Shown here piece by piece: positions 7,709-16,942 of a stretch of 58,441 nucleotides of DNA. Below the pieces are notes generated by a model. That model saw only the letters and a list, made by a program, of their open reading frames with translations. It was not told the DNA's origin and did no database searches. Source of the stretch: Clostridia bacterium (lineage in GTDB: Bacteria; Bacillota; Clostridia; TANB77; CAG-508); NCBI GenBank assembly GCA_017515985.1, contig JAFWDV010000015.1, positions 1-58,441 on the forward strand, read 5' to 3'. Made by a program: the position numbers and the translations under genes. How positions within the stretch are numbered: the stretch's first letter is position 1; each line of letters begins with the position of its first letter.

Positions 7709-8752
7709 ATGAAGAAAGAATATATCATTCCAATTTTTGTTCCTCATAGAGGATGTCCGAATGACTGTACATTTTGTAATCAAAAGAAAATAAGTGGTGA
7801 AACGAAAATTGTAACGGCAGATGATGTTAAAAGTACAATCGAGTATTATCTTAAGAATTTCAAACAAAAAGACAAATATGTTGAGGTTGCTTTTTTTGGT
7901 GGGAGTTTTACGGGAATTGAAACAGATAAGCAAGAAGAGCTTTTGAGTGCTGCGTATGAGTTTATTCTTACGAAAAAGGTTGATAGTATTAGAATATCTA
8001 CCAGACCTGATTATATTAGTAAGGATACGTTAAAGAGACTTAAGAGATATGGTGTAAAGACTATCGAATTAGGTGTTCAATCAACAAATAATTATGTTTT
8101 GGAAAAAGCTAAAAGAGGGCATACTTTTGAGGATGTTGTAAATGCTTCAAAATTGATTAGAAAACACGGTTTCACATTGGGTCATCAAATGATGATTGGT
8201 TTGCCAGAGAGCACAAGAGCAGACGAAATCAAAACTGCGAAAGATTTAATAAAATTAAAGCCTAAGATTGTTAGAATATATCCTGTCTTAGTTATTAATG
8301 GAACGGAGCTTGAAGAATCATATAGATCTGGCGCATATGAACCTCTTAATGTTGAGCAAGCTGTGGAGGTTTCAAAGGATTTATTGGCTCTTTTTAATAA
8401 AAAGAAAATAAAAGTCATAAGAGTTGGTTTGCAAAATACAAACGAAATCACAGATCCAAACAATAAGAATAGCCAGGTTGTTGCTGGACCATATCATCCT
8501 GCTTTCAGACAACTTGTTGAATCTGCATTGTGGTATGATAATATTGCTGAGAAAATTAAGAGCTTAAATATGAAAGTTAAGAAAATTAAAGTTGAGGTAA
8601 ATAGCAGTGATATAAATAATGTTGTTGGTCATAAAAAGAGCAATATTAAAAAAATCAAAGATACATATGGAATAGATGCTAGTGTGAAAGTGAATAATAG
8701 AATAAAATGTGGAAAATTCAAAATAATTATAGTTAATCAAGCGGTTAACTAG
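7709..8752 (+). CDS. Elp3-like radical SAM protein
   Basis: 347 aa. The radical SAM cluster motif is GCPNDCTFCNQ (Cys16, Cys20, Cys23; CX3CX2C) followed by KKISGE. AFFGGSFTGI and STRPDYI are the usual SAM-binding and second-strand motifs of the Elp3/HemN-like group. Clostridial genomes commonly have this gene beside rnc and annotate it as Elp3-like or YtqA-like. It lacks the acetyltransferase domain of true Elp3, so a tRNA-modifying or other methylation role is only a guess. The C-terminal 60 residues are basic. RBS GGGCGGTG. Confidence 0.85.
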   Translation: MKKEYIIPIFVPHRGCPNDCTFCNQKKISGETKIVTADDVKSTIEYYLKNFKQKDKYVEVAFFGGSFTGIETDKQEELLSAAYEFILTKKVDSIRISTRPDYISKDTLKRLKRYGVKTIELGVQSTNNYVLEKAKRGHTFEDVVNASKLIRKHGFTLGHQMMIGLPESTRADEIKTAKDLIKLKPKIVRIYPVLVINGTELEESYRSGAYEPLNVEQAVEVSKDLLALFNKKKIKVIRVGLQNTNEITDPNNKNSQVVAGPYHPAFRQLVESALWYDNIAEKIKSLNMKVKKIKVEVNSSDINNVVGHKKSNIKKIKDTYGIDASVKVNNRIKCGKFKIIIVNQAVN

Positions 8753-8778
8753 ACGATTATGAATCATTAAGTACGAAT

Positions 8779-8820
8779 AAAATCACTTATAATGTAAATA
8801 ATTACATTATAGGTGATTTT
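8779..8820 (+). promoter_or_regulatory. Long hairpin ending at the yitT start codon and covering its RBS
   Basis: AAAATCAC-TATAATGTAA (8779-8797) pairs with TTACATTATA-GTGATTTT (8802-8820), leaving a loop of about 4 nt. The right arm contains the only RBS candidate (AGGTG, 8811-8815) and ends one base before ATG 8821. It can serve as a weak terminator for the radical SAM gene and would hide the yitT RBS in RNA that runs through. Confidence 0.75.
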
Positions 8821-9670
8821 ATGTTTTATAAAAAATATATGATTTATTTAAAAGATTATTTATATTTAATTGTTGGAGCATTTGTGCTTGCATTTTCTAC
8901 TGCTAATATTTTATTGCCAAATCAATTATCTACGGGTGGATTTTCTGGAATTGCAACCATAGTTTATTACTTATTGAAATTTCCTGTCGGTACAACAATT
9001 ATTGTTTTAAATATTCCACTTTGTTTAATCGCGTTTTTTAAAATAAACAAAAATCTTTTTTTTAAATCGATTGCAGGTACAATTTTGTTATCTTTTTTTA
9101 TTGATAGGCTGGAAACATTTGGCTCTATAACAAATGATAGATTTTTAGCATGTGTTTATCGGCGGAATTATTGCTGGGATTGGTACTGCAATTATTTTAA
9201 AAGCGGGTGCTTCAACTGGCGGAACAGATTTACTTTCGTATGTTATAAAAGCATATAATAATAGGTTTAGAAGTAGCAGAGTTATTTTGATTGCAGATGC
9301 TATAATAATATTTTTGAATATAATTTTTTTTAGAGAGATTGAAATAGGGTTGTATTCGGCTATCGCAATATATTTAATGGGAAAATTAATTGATATTGTT
9401 TTTGAAGGTTTTTACTTTACTAAAGTGATGTTTATTATATCCGATAAATATGAAATTATAGCCAAAACTGTTGGAGAGCAAGTAAAACGAGGCAGTACTG
9501 GATTGTATTCAAAAGGGATGTATTCAAAAAATGAAAAGATTATGCTTTTTTGTGTTGCAAATCGAAAGGAGATAAGTCAGATAAAAAATATTGTTAAGAA
9601 AATTGATAAAGATGCTTTTATAGTTACAGCTGATGCTATGGAAACATTAGGAAAAGGGTTTTCTGAATAA
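8821..9670 (+). CDS. YitT-family membrane protein, read with a +1 frameshift at CGG 9160
   Basis: The first 113 codons (8821-9159) encode the N-terminal half of a YitT/DUF161 membrane protein and end FLACVY. The next zero-frame codon is CGG (9160-9162), after which that frame soon loses similarity and stops at 9258. Skipping C9160 continues as GGIIAGIGTAIILKAG, then STGGTD, the family signature, and runs to the C-terminal cytoplasmic DUF2179-like domain at 9670. The joined product is 282 aa, the usual length for the family, with five or six membrane segments in the first 200 residues. The family has no agreed function. If the frameshift is not used, this is a pseudogene or carries a sequencing error. 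Two other genes here break at the same codon. Confidence 0.85.
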
Positions 9671-9709
9671 AAAGTTTTTTTCATCATATACATTGAGAAG
9701 GTGATATTC

Positions 9710-10927
9710 GTGAAGAAAAAAATATTTTTTTGCTTGATAGTTTTGTTTGTTGTTTGCGTTAATATTGTATATGCTGATGACGCGATTGAAGAGGAATTAT
9801 CGGATATTGAAATTGGTGAAGTTTTGGAAACTGCTTCGAGTGTTGATGAACTCAAAATTAATTCTAGAATAGCAGTTGTTTATGATAGAGCTTCTAAAAA
9901 TATTGTATGGGGAAAAGATGAAAATAAACGAACGGCTATGGCTTCTACAACTAAGATAATGACCGCTATCGTTGTAATTGAAAATGCAGCTTTAGATGAT
10001 ACTGTCAAAATTTCTGCTAAAGCTGCATGTACTGGTGGTTCAAGACTTGGATTAAAAAAAGATGATAAAATTTCGCTTCGTGATTTATTGTATGGATTAA
10101 TGCTTAAGTCTGGAAACGATGCTGCTGTTGCAATTGCTGAGCATGTTGGAGGCAGTGTACCTGCTTTTGCCAATATGATGAATGAAAAGGCTAAAGCTCT
10201 TAAGTTGGTTGATTCTCATTTTACATCTCCACATGGATTAGATAATCCAGAGCATTATACCACAGCCTATGAACTTGCAAAAATCACGGACTATGCGTTA
10301 AAAAATGAAACTTTTAGAAAAATTGTTGGTACAAAAAATTATACTGTTACTATAAATGGATATCCAAAAAATATTAATAATACTAATGAATTATTGGGAG
10401 TGCTTGATGGGGTTTATGGCGTCAAAACTGGTTTTACAAATAATGCTGGAAGATGCTTAGTTACTGCAATTAAAAAAGAAGGTATGGATTTAATTGTTAT
10501 AGTGATTAAGGCGGATACAAAAAAAGATAGAACAAGGGATAGTGTTGATATTATAAATTACATAATCAAAAACTATGAGAGCGTGGATATAAAAGATACT
10601 GTTCAAAATGAATTTGAAAAATGGTGCTTAATGAATAAGAAAAGATTTACTATCGAAAAAGCACGTAATAAAGATTTTACTATTGGTAGAGAAAATCTAA
10701 AAAATGAAAGAATAATAATTAAGAAGACAGATATAGATAACATTAATGTTGAGTTTAATGCAATTTATTACTTTTCAGCACCAGTTGAAAAAGATACAAT
10801 TTTAGGTGAGATGAAAATTTTTGTGAAAGACAATTTGATAGAAATTGACAAATTATTTTTCAATGAAAATATAGAAAAAAATAATATATATGATTATTTT
10901 TTCAAATGTCTAAAATGTTTTAAATAA
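9710..10927 (+). CDS. dacF: D-alanyl-D-alanine carboxypeptidase (DacF/PBP5 type)
   Basis: 405 aa from GTG 9710; a GTG at 9701 lies in the RBS (GAGAAGGTG). The N-terminal signal peptide runs to about residue 22 (VYA|DD). The peptidase S11 active-site motifs are all present: STTK near residue 78, SGN near 134 and KTG near 239. It trims the terminal D-Ala of peptidoglycan stem peptides outside the membrane. The C-terminal region is a PBP5-C-like domain with a basic end that may attach to the membrane. It resembles sporulation-linked DacF, but the exact subtype is not certain. Confidence 0.93.
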   Translation: MKKKIFFCLIVLFVVCVNIVYADDAIEEELSDIEIGEVLETASSVDELKINSRIAVVYDRASKNIVWGKDENKRTAMASTTKIMTAIVVIENAALDDTVKISAKAACTGGSRLGLKKDDKISLRDLLYGLMLKSGNDAAVAIAEHVGGSVPAFANMMNEKAKALKLVDSHFTSPHGLDNPEHYTTAYELAKITDYALKNETFRKIVGTKNYTVTINGYPKNINNTNELLGVLDGVYGVKTGFTNNAGRCLVTAIKKEGMDLIVIVIKADTKKDRTRDSVDIINYIIKNYESVDIKDTVQNEFEKWCLMNKKRFTIEKARNKDFTIGRENLKNERIIIKKTDIDNINVEFNAIYYFSAPVEKDTILGEMKIFVKDNLIEIDKLFFNENIEKNNIYDYFFKCLKCFK

Positions 10928-10976
10928 TTTAATATTTACGAGTTAATTTTACCCTAAAAGTTTTATTGCTTTTGTA

Positions 10977-11005
10977 TTGAAAAATTGTTAATTAAAGGGT
11001 ATAAT
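10977..11005 (+). promoter_or_regulatory. Sigma-A promoter upstream of the DUF4321 gene and radC-mreBCD
   Basis: TTGAAA at 10977-10982, a 17-bp spacer and a perfect TATAAT at 11000-11005. Confidence 0.85.
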
Positions 11006-11042
11006 GAGGAGGATTTAAAAGGTGTAATTAGGAGGAATATAT

Positions 11043-11300
11043 ATGGCTACAAAAGAAAAGAATGTTTGGATTTTAATAGTTTTTATTTTATCAGGAATTG
11101 TTGTAGGAGGATTATTAGGAGATTTAGCTGCTAGAACTGGAGCTTTGTGGTGGCTTGGATATGGACAAGAGTTTGGTTTAAGAGACCCACTTTCAGTTGA
11201 TTTAAGTGTTGTAAAATTCTCATTTTCTTTACTTATCAAGCTAAATATTTCAAGTATTCTTGGAATGATTCTTGCTATATTTATATATAGAAAAGTCTAA
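11043..11300 (+). CDS. Small two-helix membrane protein, DUF4321-like
   Basis: 85 aa with transmembrane helices at about residues 10-30 and 58-80. The motif GGLLGDLAA after the first helix and the short linker are typical of the DUF4321 proteins found next to radC and mreB in Clostridia. RBS AGGAGGA. The function is unknown; the setting suggests cell-envelope or shape work. Confidence 0.75.
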   Translation: MATKEKNVWILIVFILSGIVVGGLLGDLAARTGALWWLGYGQEFGLRDPLSVDLSVVKFSFSLLIKLNISSILGMILAIFIYRKV

Positions 11301-11339
11301 TTATACTATAAAGGGGTTATGGGGGCAGAAAGGCTATGT

Positions 11340-12032
11340 ATGACAATAAAAATTAAAGAGCTTCCTGTAACGGAAAGACCGTACGAAAAATTAGAAATGT
11401 ATGGCGAAAAGATGTTATCAAATTCGGAGTTATTGGCAATAATAATAAAGAATGGAACTAAAGATTTTACAGCTATTGACATATCGAATAAAGTCTTATC
11501 AAGCATTAACAATAACTTGAAAGATTTGCAAGATATGACACTAGATGAATTTAAAAATATACAGGGAATTGGAAAAGTAAAAGCAATTCAACTTAAGGCG
11601 ATATGCGAATTAACAAAAAGAATGTCTAGACCAATTAATGATACGAAAATTCAGATAAAAAATACAAAAGATATTGCAGAATATTTAATGGATGAGATGA
11701 GATATGAAAAACGAGAAATTGTAAAACTAGTTTTATTAAACACAAAAAATATTGTGATAAAAGTTTTGGATATTTCATATGGAGGGACAAGCTCTGCTAG
11801 TCTTGAGCCAAAAGATGTTTTGGTGGAGGCAATTAAAGTTGGTGCTCCTAAAATAATATTAGCACACAATCATCCAAGTGGAGATTCAGAGCCAAGTTTT
11901 GCAGATTTTGAAATTACGAATAGAATAGAAAAAGCATCTAAAATTATGGGGATTGAATTACTAGATCACATAGTTATTGGTGATGGAAATTATGTAAGTA
12001 TTTTTTTGAAAAGAGGAGTTAACGATGTTTAA
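11340..12032 (+). CDS. radC: RadC/JAB-domain protein
   Basis: 230 aa from ATG 11340, where AGAAAGG gives a well-spaced RBS; ATG 11319 is only 2 bp from its nearest SD-like run. An N-terminal helix-hairpin-helix part (IQGIGKVKAIQLKA) is followed by the MPN/JAB domain with the metal-binding HNHPSGD motif near residue 175. Despite the name, its role in repair is doubtful. It overlaps mreB by 8 bp, so the two are translationally coupled, as in many Firmicutes. Confidence 0.95.
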   Translation: MTIKIKELPVTERPYEKLEMYGEKMLSNSELLAIIIKNGTKDFTAIDISNKVLSSINNNLKDLQDMTLDEFKNIQGIGKVKAIQLKAICELTKRMSRPINDTKIQIKNTKDIAEYLMDEMRYEKREIVKLVLLNTKNIVIKVLDISYGGTSSASLEPKDVLVEAIKVGAPKIILAHNHPSGDSEPSFADFEITNRIEKASKIMGIELLDHIVIGDGNYVSIFLKRGVNDV

Positions 12033-13059
12033 TTTTTTTAAGTTGGTGTCTAAGGATATTGGGATAGATCTAGGTACGGCAAATACTTTGGTTACACTTA
12101 AAGGAAAAGGTATTGTATTAAAAGAGCCTTCTGTTGTTTCAGTTGATAAGAAAACGGGAACAGTTTTATCAACTGGTTTTGAAGCTAAGGAGATGCTTGG
12201 AAGAACCCCTGAGGATATAAGAGCTATTAGACCACTCAAAGATGGGGTAATAGCTGATTTTTCTGCCACTCAAATGATGCTAAAAAGTATTTTATCAAGG
12301 GTATGCAGAAAGTATAATGTCACAAGACCAAGAGTTGTAGTTGGCGTTCCTTTTGGAATTACTGAGGTTGAAGAAAGAGCTGTTCAAGAATCAGTATTGC
12401 AAGCTGGAGCAAGAGAAGTTTATCTAATAGAAGAGCCAATGGCAGCAGCGATAGGCGCTAAAATTGATGTTGCTGAGCCTAGCGGTAATATAATTGTCGA
12501 TATAGGTGGAGGTACTACTGAAGTTGCAGTTATATCGCTTGGTGGAATCGTTGTAAGCTATTCATTAAGAGTTGCAGGCGATGAATTAGATGAAGATATA
12601 GTTAACTACGTTAAAAAAGAGATGAACTTAGCAATTGGTTTAACAACTGCTGAGGAAATTAAGAAGCAACTTGGATGTGCTAAACCTCTTATGACGGACA
12701 TGTCTATGGAGGTTAGAGGAAGAGATTACGCAACTGGACTTCCAAAAACAGTTGTAATTTATTCTTCACAAGTTTTAGATGCTATGAGTGAGTCTATAAT
12801 GAAAATTGTAGACTTAGTTAAAATGACTTTAGAAAAAACACCACCAGAGCTTTCATCAGATATTATGGAAAAAGGAATTATCCTTTCAGGTGGCGGTGCA
12901 TTAATACAAAATATTGATAAGTTATTAATGGATCATACAGGAATGCCTGTGTATATTGCAGAAGATCCTTTAGAGTGTGTTGTTAAAGGTGCTGGTAAAA
13001 CATTAGATGATATAGAAAAGCTTAAGAGCGTGTTTATCAATTCAAGAGGTCATAAATAA
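12025..13059 (+). CDS. mreB: Rod shape-determining actin homologue MreB
   Basis: 344 aa. Actin-fold ATP-binding motifs are intact: DIGIDLGTANTLV at the start, NIIVDIGGGTTEVAVISLGG in the middle and GIILSGGGALI near the C-terminus. MreB filaments under the membrane guide the elongation synthases. The start overlaps radC, and mreC, mreD and a PBP2-like gene follow at short spacing as one shape operon. Confidence 0.97.
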   Translation: MFNFFKLVSKDIGIDLGTANTLVTLKGKGIVLKEPSVVSVDKKTGTVLSTGFEAKEMLGRTPEDIRAIRPLKDGVIADFSATQMMLKSILSRVCRKYNVTRPRVVVGVPFGITEVEERAVQESVLQAGAREVYLIEEPMAAAIGAKIDVAEPSGNIIVDIGGGTTEVAVISLGGIVVSYSLRVAGDELDEDIVNYVKKEMNLAIGLTTAEEIKKQLGCAKPLMTDMSMEVRGRDYATGLPKTVVIYSSQVLDAMSESIMKIVDLVKMTLEKTPPELSSDIMEKGIILSGGGALIQNIDKLLMDHTGMPVYIAEDPLECVVKGAGKTLDDIEKLKSVFINSRGHK

Positions 13060-13074
13060 TTTTGGGAGATTATA

Positions 13075-13905
13075 ATGTATAAAAGTAGTAAAGGTAATAA
13101 AGGTGGAAAATTAGGTATTATTATTACTGCAATTATTTTGATTGTTTTAGTAATATGTACCAATTTGAACAGAAATATAATAGATATTATTGTTAATCCG
13201 TTTACTAAAATTACAATGTCAATACAAGGTGGATTTGCGTACTTAGGTAACAAAATCAAAGGTAATGACGAATACTTTACATCGTTAGATTCTATGAAAA
13301 AGCAATATGATGATTTAAAGAAAGAAAATGAGAGATTGGTTTCTGAAAATCAAAAGTTAGTCGCTTTACAAGCTGAAAATAAGACTTTGAAAGAGCAAAT
13401 AGGAATTTCTGAAAAATATCCTGAGTGGGAAGTTGTTCCTGCATATGTTATTCAAAAGGATTTTTCAAATTATAGTAAGATTATTGTTATAAATGTTGGA
13501 AAAAAAGATGGTGTAGAGAATGATATGACAGTAGTAACGGACAGTGGACTTGTTGGCTATGTAGTTTCGGCGGAAGATAAATCGTCAAAAGTTCAAACTA
13601 TAGTAGATACTGCTAGTGCAGTTAGCTGTTTTATTTCTAATTCGGACAAGAGCATGGTAACTAGAGGTATTTTAGATTCAAATAAAAAAATTAAAGGGAC
13701 ATATATTGATAATGATGTAGTTATCAATGAGGGTGATACTATATATACTTCTGGTATAGGTGGTATTTATCCTAAAAATATTACTGTTGGAAAAGTTAAA
13801 GAAATCGAGAATACACAAAATAAAACTAATAGATATGTATACGTAGAAACTGCAGTTGATTTTGATAAGATTAGCAGTGTGGTTGTAATAAAAAATCAAA
13901 AGTAA
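13075..13905 (+). CDS. mreC: Rod shape-determining protein MreC
   Basis: 276 aa. One membrane helix (about residues 15-32) is followed by a coiled coil (residues 75-110, DSMKKQYDDLKKENERL) and the paired beta-barrel domain with DGVENDMTVVTDSGLVGYV and TSGIGGIYPKNITVGKV. MreC links MreB filaments to wall synthases on the outer face of the membrane. Confidence 0.95.
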   Translation: MYKSSKGNKGGKLGIIITAIILIVLVICTNLNRNIIDIIVNPFTKITMSIQGGFAYLGNKIKGNDEYFTSLDSMKKQYDDLKKENERLVSENQKLVALQAENKTLKEQIGISEKYPEWEVVPAYVIQKDFSNYSKIIVINVGKKDGVENDMTVVTDSGLVGYVVSAEDKSSKVQTIVDTASAVSCFISNSDKSMVTRGILDSNKKIKGTYIDNDVVINEGDTIYTSGIGGIYPKNITVGKVKEIENTQNKTNRYVYVETAVDFDKISSVVVIKNQK

Positions 13906-13917
13906 GGGGGAAATCAA

Positions 13918-14451
13918 TTGAAAAAAGTATCTTCAATTATAATTATGATTCTTGTTTATTTTTTTATATATTTTTTACAGATAAATTTTTTCAGTTGGTT
14001 TAACATAAATGGTGTAAAGCCAAATTTATTTATTGTATTAGTATTACTTGTTGGGATATTTATTGATGGCAAGGCTGGAGCTATATTTGGTTTTATTTCT
14101 GGTTTATATACAGATTTTTTATTTTCTAATACAATTGGAATTTCAGCAATTCTATTTGCTGTGGTTGGATATAGTAGCACGATACTTGAAAATAGATTTT
14201 CTAGTGATAGTAAAATTACAATATTAATAATGCAATCAATAGTTACTGCAATATATGAATTTGTTCTTGTTGGATATAGAGCTTTATTTTTACATGCCTA
14301 TACCGATATATTACCGTTCATATATATCTTAGCCATTGAAATCTTATTTAATGCATTGGTAATTATTATTTTATATCCACTTATTCAAAGATTTGGTTTT
14401 TATTTAGAGAGCGTATTTAATAAGAAAGAAATGTTAACAAGATACTTTTAA
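13918..14451 (+). CDS. mreD: Rod shape-determining protein MreD
   Basis: 177 aa, start TTG 13918 with AAGGGGG 7 bp upstream. Five or six membrane helices fill the protein. The motif GVKPNLFIVLVLLVGIFIDG with later GLYTDFLFSN fits MreD. It completes the MreBCD complex. Confidence 0.93.
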   Translation: MKKVSSIIIMILVYFFIYFLQINFFSWFNINGVKPNLFIVLVLLVGIFIDGKAGAIFGFISGLYTDFLFSNTIGISAILFAVVGYSSTILENRFSSDSKITILIMQSIVTAIYEFVLVGYRALFLHAYTDILPFIYILAIEILFNALVIIILYPLIQRFGFYLESVFNKKEMLTRYF

Positions 14452-14465
14452 GAAAGGAGTCACCA

Positions 14466-16499
14466 TTGGAAGATAATGAAAGAAAAAAATCTAATCTTAG
14501 ATTCAATATTTTAATCGTAATAGTAGTTATATTAGGAATTTTCTTACTTTGTCAGTTAATTAATTTGCAGATAGTAAATGGTGACGAATACAGAAATATG
14601 TCTAGTACGAGGTTAACAAGGGAAACGGTTATAAGGGCAGATAGAGGTGAAATACTTGATAGCAAAGGTGTAAAACTTGTTACAACAAGTACTGGATATT
14701 CTCTTAATTTATATAGGACGACTACAGATAATGAACAGTTAAATAATAACATTTTAAATATAATAAAAGTTTTAGAATCTAATGGCGATGCGTATGTTGA
14801 TAATTTAATACTTAAGATTAATCCATATGGTTTTAATACTGAAAATGAAGATTCGATAAAAAGATGGAAAAAGAATAATTCTATTGATGAAAATTGCTCT
14901 GCAGAAGAGTGTTTTAATATATTAAAAAAGAAGTATCAGATCAATAATGATGATGTAAATGAAGCTAGAAAAATTATGGCAATAAGATATGAAATTTCAC
15001 AAAAAGGTTATAGTAATATCAAGCCAGTTGAAATAGCAAGTAGTATTAGCAAAAATTCAGTACTTATTTTTAGTGAGAAGAATTCTAATTTTTTTGGTAT
15101 CGATATAGTTTCTTCTCCGGTTGTTACTTATAATTATGGAACTTTGGCATCACATTTATTGGGCTACTGTGGAAAAATTACTCAAAGTGAACTTGAAAAA
15201 GTTGGAGATGAATATTCTGATAATGAACTAATCGGAAAAACAGGAATTCAATATGTATTTGAAAAGTATCTTAGAGGAGAAAATGGTACAAGGCAAATAG
15301 ATATGGATGTTAAAGGAAATATAACAGGTGAATATATTACTAAGGAACCTGTTGTAGGGGCGGATGTTCAGCTGACGATTGATGCGGATATTCAAGATGT
15401 TGCCGAAAAAGCGTTAAAGGCTGATATCGATAAAATAGCTAGTGGTGGATATGATGAAAAGAGCGATGCAACTGCGGGAGCTGTTGTAGTTATGAATACT
15501 AAAACTGGAGAAATTATGGCTTTAGCTAGTTATCCAGATTTTGAACCACAATTATTTGTTAATGGAATTAGTTCGGATAAGTACCAAGAATATAATGATG
15601 TGCAAGCTTTGTATAATAGGGCTATAAGCGGAGCATATGCTCCAGGTTCAACTTTCAAGATGGTTACGGCTATGGCTGGTTTGGAATCTGGAAAAGTTTC
15701 AATATATGAAAAAATTAGTTGTAGCGGAGTTTATCCTGCTGCTCATAAGCCTGTGTGTTGGATATATACAAAGTATAGAGGTGGACATGGCCCGCTTGCA
15801 GTATCTCAAGCAATACAGCATTCTTGCAATTATTATTTTTACGAAGTTGGTAATCGAATTGGAATTGATACTTTATCAGACTATTCAAGCTACTTTGGTT
15901 TAGGAAGAAAAACGGGCATTGAGCTACCAAGTGAAACAAATGGAAATATAGCAAGTAGAAAACATGCCGAAGAGGAAAAAAGAGATTGGTATGTTGGTGA
16001 AACATTATCTGCTGCGATTGGGCAAAGTTATAACAATGCTTCTCCAATACAAATGGCAAAATATATAAGTATACTTGTAAATGGTGGGCATCAAATTGAT
16101 GTTACAACAGTAAAGGCTGTAAAAAATTCCGATGGAACTGAGGTACCAAAAGATGAAGTTAATGAATATGTAAATAGTGTTTTAGGAATTTCTGATCAAA
16201 ATGTAGATGAAAAAATATTTGATAAAGATAATTTAAGAGCGGTTCTTGAAGGAATGAAAAATGTTACTACAGAATCTGGAGGAACTGCGTATTCTATATT
16301 TAAAGATTCTTCAGTAACTGTAGGTGGTAAAACTGGATCTGCTCAGGCAGGTAAGAAAACTCATGCGTGGTTTGTTGGATTTGCACCTTTTGATGATCCG
16401 GAAATTGCGGTTGTTGCAATAGTTGAAAATGGAGCACATGGTGCATATGCAGCACAAATAGCAAAGGATATATTTGATTCATATTTTTATGAAGACTAA
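14466..16499 (+). CDS. mrdA: Class B penicillin-binding protein (PBP2-like transpeptidase)
   Basis: 677 aa, start TTG 14466 behind AGAAAGGAGT. A single N-terminal membrane anchor (residues 13-33) is followed by a dimerisation/pedestal region beginning RADRGEILDSKG and a transpeptidase domain. Active-site motifs are STFK near residue 395, SCN near 452 and KTGSAQ near 622. It cross-links peptidoglycan during elongation with MreBCD and a RodA partner, which is not in the window. Members in this position are called mrdA, pbpA or spoVD-like; the exact subtype is not settled. Confidence 0.93.
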   Translation: MEDNERKKSNLRFNILIVIVVILGIFLLCQLINLQIVNGDEYRNMSSTRLTRETVIRADRGEILDSKGVKLVTTSTGYSLNLYRTTTDNEQLNNNILNIIKVLESNGDAYVDNLILKINPYGFNTENEDSIKRWKKNNSIDENCSAEECFNILKKKYQINNDDVNEARKIMAIRYEISQKGYSNIKPVEIASSISKNSVLIFSEKNSNFFGIDIVSSPVVTYNYGTLASHLLGYCGKITQSELEKVGDEYSDNELIGKTGIQYVFEKYLRGENGTRQIDMDVKGNITGEYITKEPVVGADVQLTIDADIQDVAEKALKADIDKIASGGYDEKSDATAGAVVVMNTKTGEIMALASYPDFEPQLFVNGISSDKYQEYNDVQALYNRAISGAYAPGSTFKMVTAMAGLESGKVSIYEKISCSGVYPAAHKPVCWIYTKYRGGHGPLAVSQAIQHSCNYYFYEVGNRIGIDTLSDYSSYFGLGRKTGIELPSETNGNIASRKHAEEEKRDWYVGETLSAAIGQSYNNASPIQMAKYISILVNGGHQIDVTTVKAVKNSDGTEVPKDEVNEYVNSVLGISDQNVDEKIFDKDNLRAVLEGMKNVTTESGGTAYSIFKDSSVTVGGKTGSAQAGKKTHAWFVGFAPFDDPEIAVVAIVENGAHGAYAAQIAKDIFDSYFYED

Positions 16500-16507
16500 T
16501 CGATTGA

Positions 16508-16590
16508 ATTTGGGGACGGAGGAAAAATTTCCGATAAGGATTTTTCTCCGTTTTTTTGTTTGCAGAAATTTTTCCTCCGTCCCCAAAATT
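16508..16590. repeat. Dyad element copy 1 (GGACGGAGG type), bidirectional terminator
   Basis: TTTGGGGACGGAGGAAAAAT at 16509-16528 is mirrored by the complement ending at 16588. The left arm can also pair with an inner arm (ATTTTTCTCCG, around 16540-16550) that is followed by seven Ts, giving two exclusive structures. It fills the gap between the PBP gene and the convergent minus-strand gene at 16592, so it probably stops transcription from both sides. Related copies are near 39858 and 45371. Confidence 0.85.
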
Positions 16591-16591
16591 T

Positions 16592-16942
16592 CTAAAAAAA
16601 CAATAGAGCAAATAAGGCTAAATATAATAGTGTATCATTTATATTTTCTAAATATAAAAAATATATTAAAGCAAGGATTAGCATATCATCATAATATAAT
16701 TTAAAACCTCTAAATTCGAGAATAGGTTTATCTAAATTTATTGATATGCTTGATCTTGTTTTTTCTTTTTTAGATTGTACTTCTTTTTCTTTTAAAGTGT
16801 CATCGCTTTCCAATTTTAAATCTTCGTTTTCTACGTTTAAATTATTGCTGGTATTATTCGGATAAGAATTATTAGGATAGTAATTTCTACGAAAGTAGCT
16901 GGGATGATGAATTTTATAAAAAGGGTAAAATGAATTATTCAT
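16592..16942 (-). CDS. Hypothetical protein with C-terminal membrane segment
   Basis: 116 aa, not recognised. The N-terminal third is rich in Tyr, Asn and Pro (YYPNNSYPNNTSNN), the middle is charged, and the last 40 residues form one or two hydrophobic helices (LILALIYFLYL and LLYLALFALLFF). Its ATG overlaps the end of the upstream gene by 8 bp, implying coupling. The Asn/Tyr/Pro start resembles small spore-coat-type proteins only in composition. Confidence 0.65.
   Translation of the reverse strand: MNNSFYPFYKIHHPSYFRRNYYPNNSYPNNTSNNLNVENEDLKLESDDTLKEKEVQSKKEKTRSSISINLDKPILEFRGFKLYYDDMLILALIYFLYLENINDTLLYLALFALLFF

Noticed and set aside
15637..15903. ORF in another frame of the PBP gene
   Set aside because: It lies wholly within the transpeptidase domain with no RBS; a shadow frame.
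16474..16704. Plus-strand ORF across dyad element copy 1
   Set aside because: It runs through a palindromic terminator and antisense to the 116-aa gene, with no RBS.
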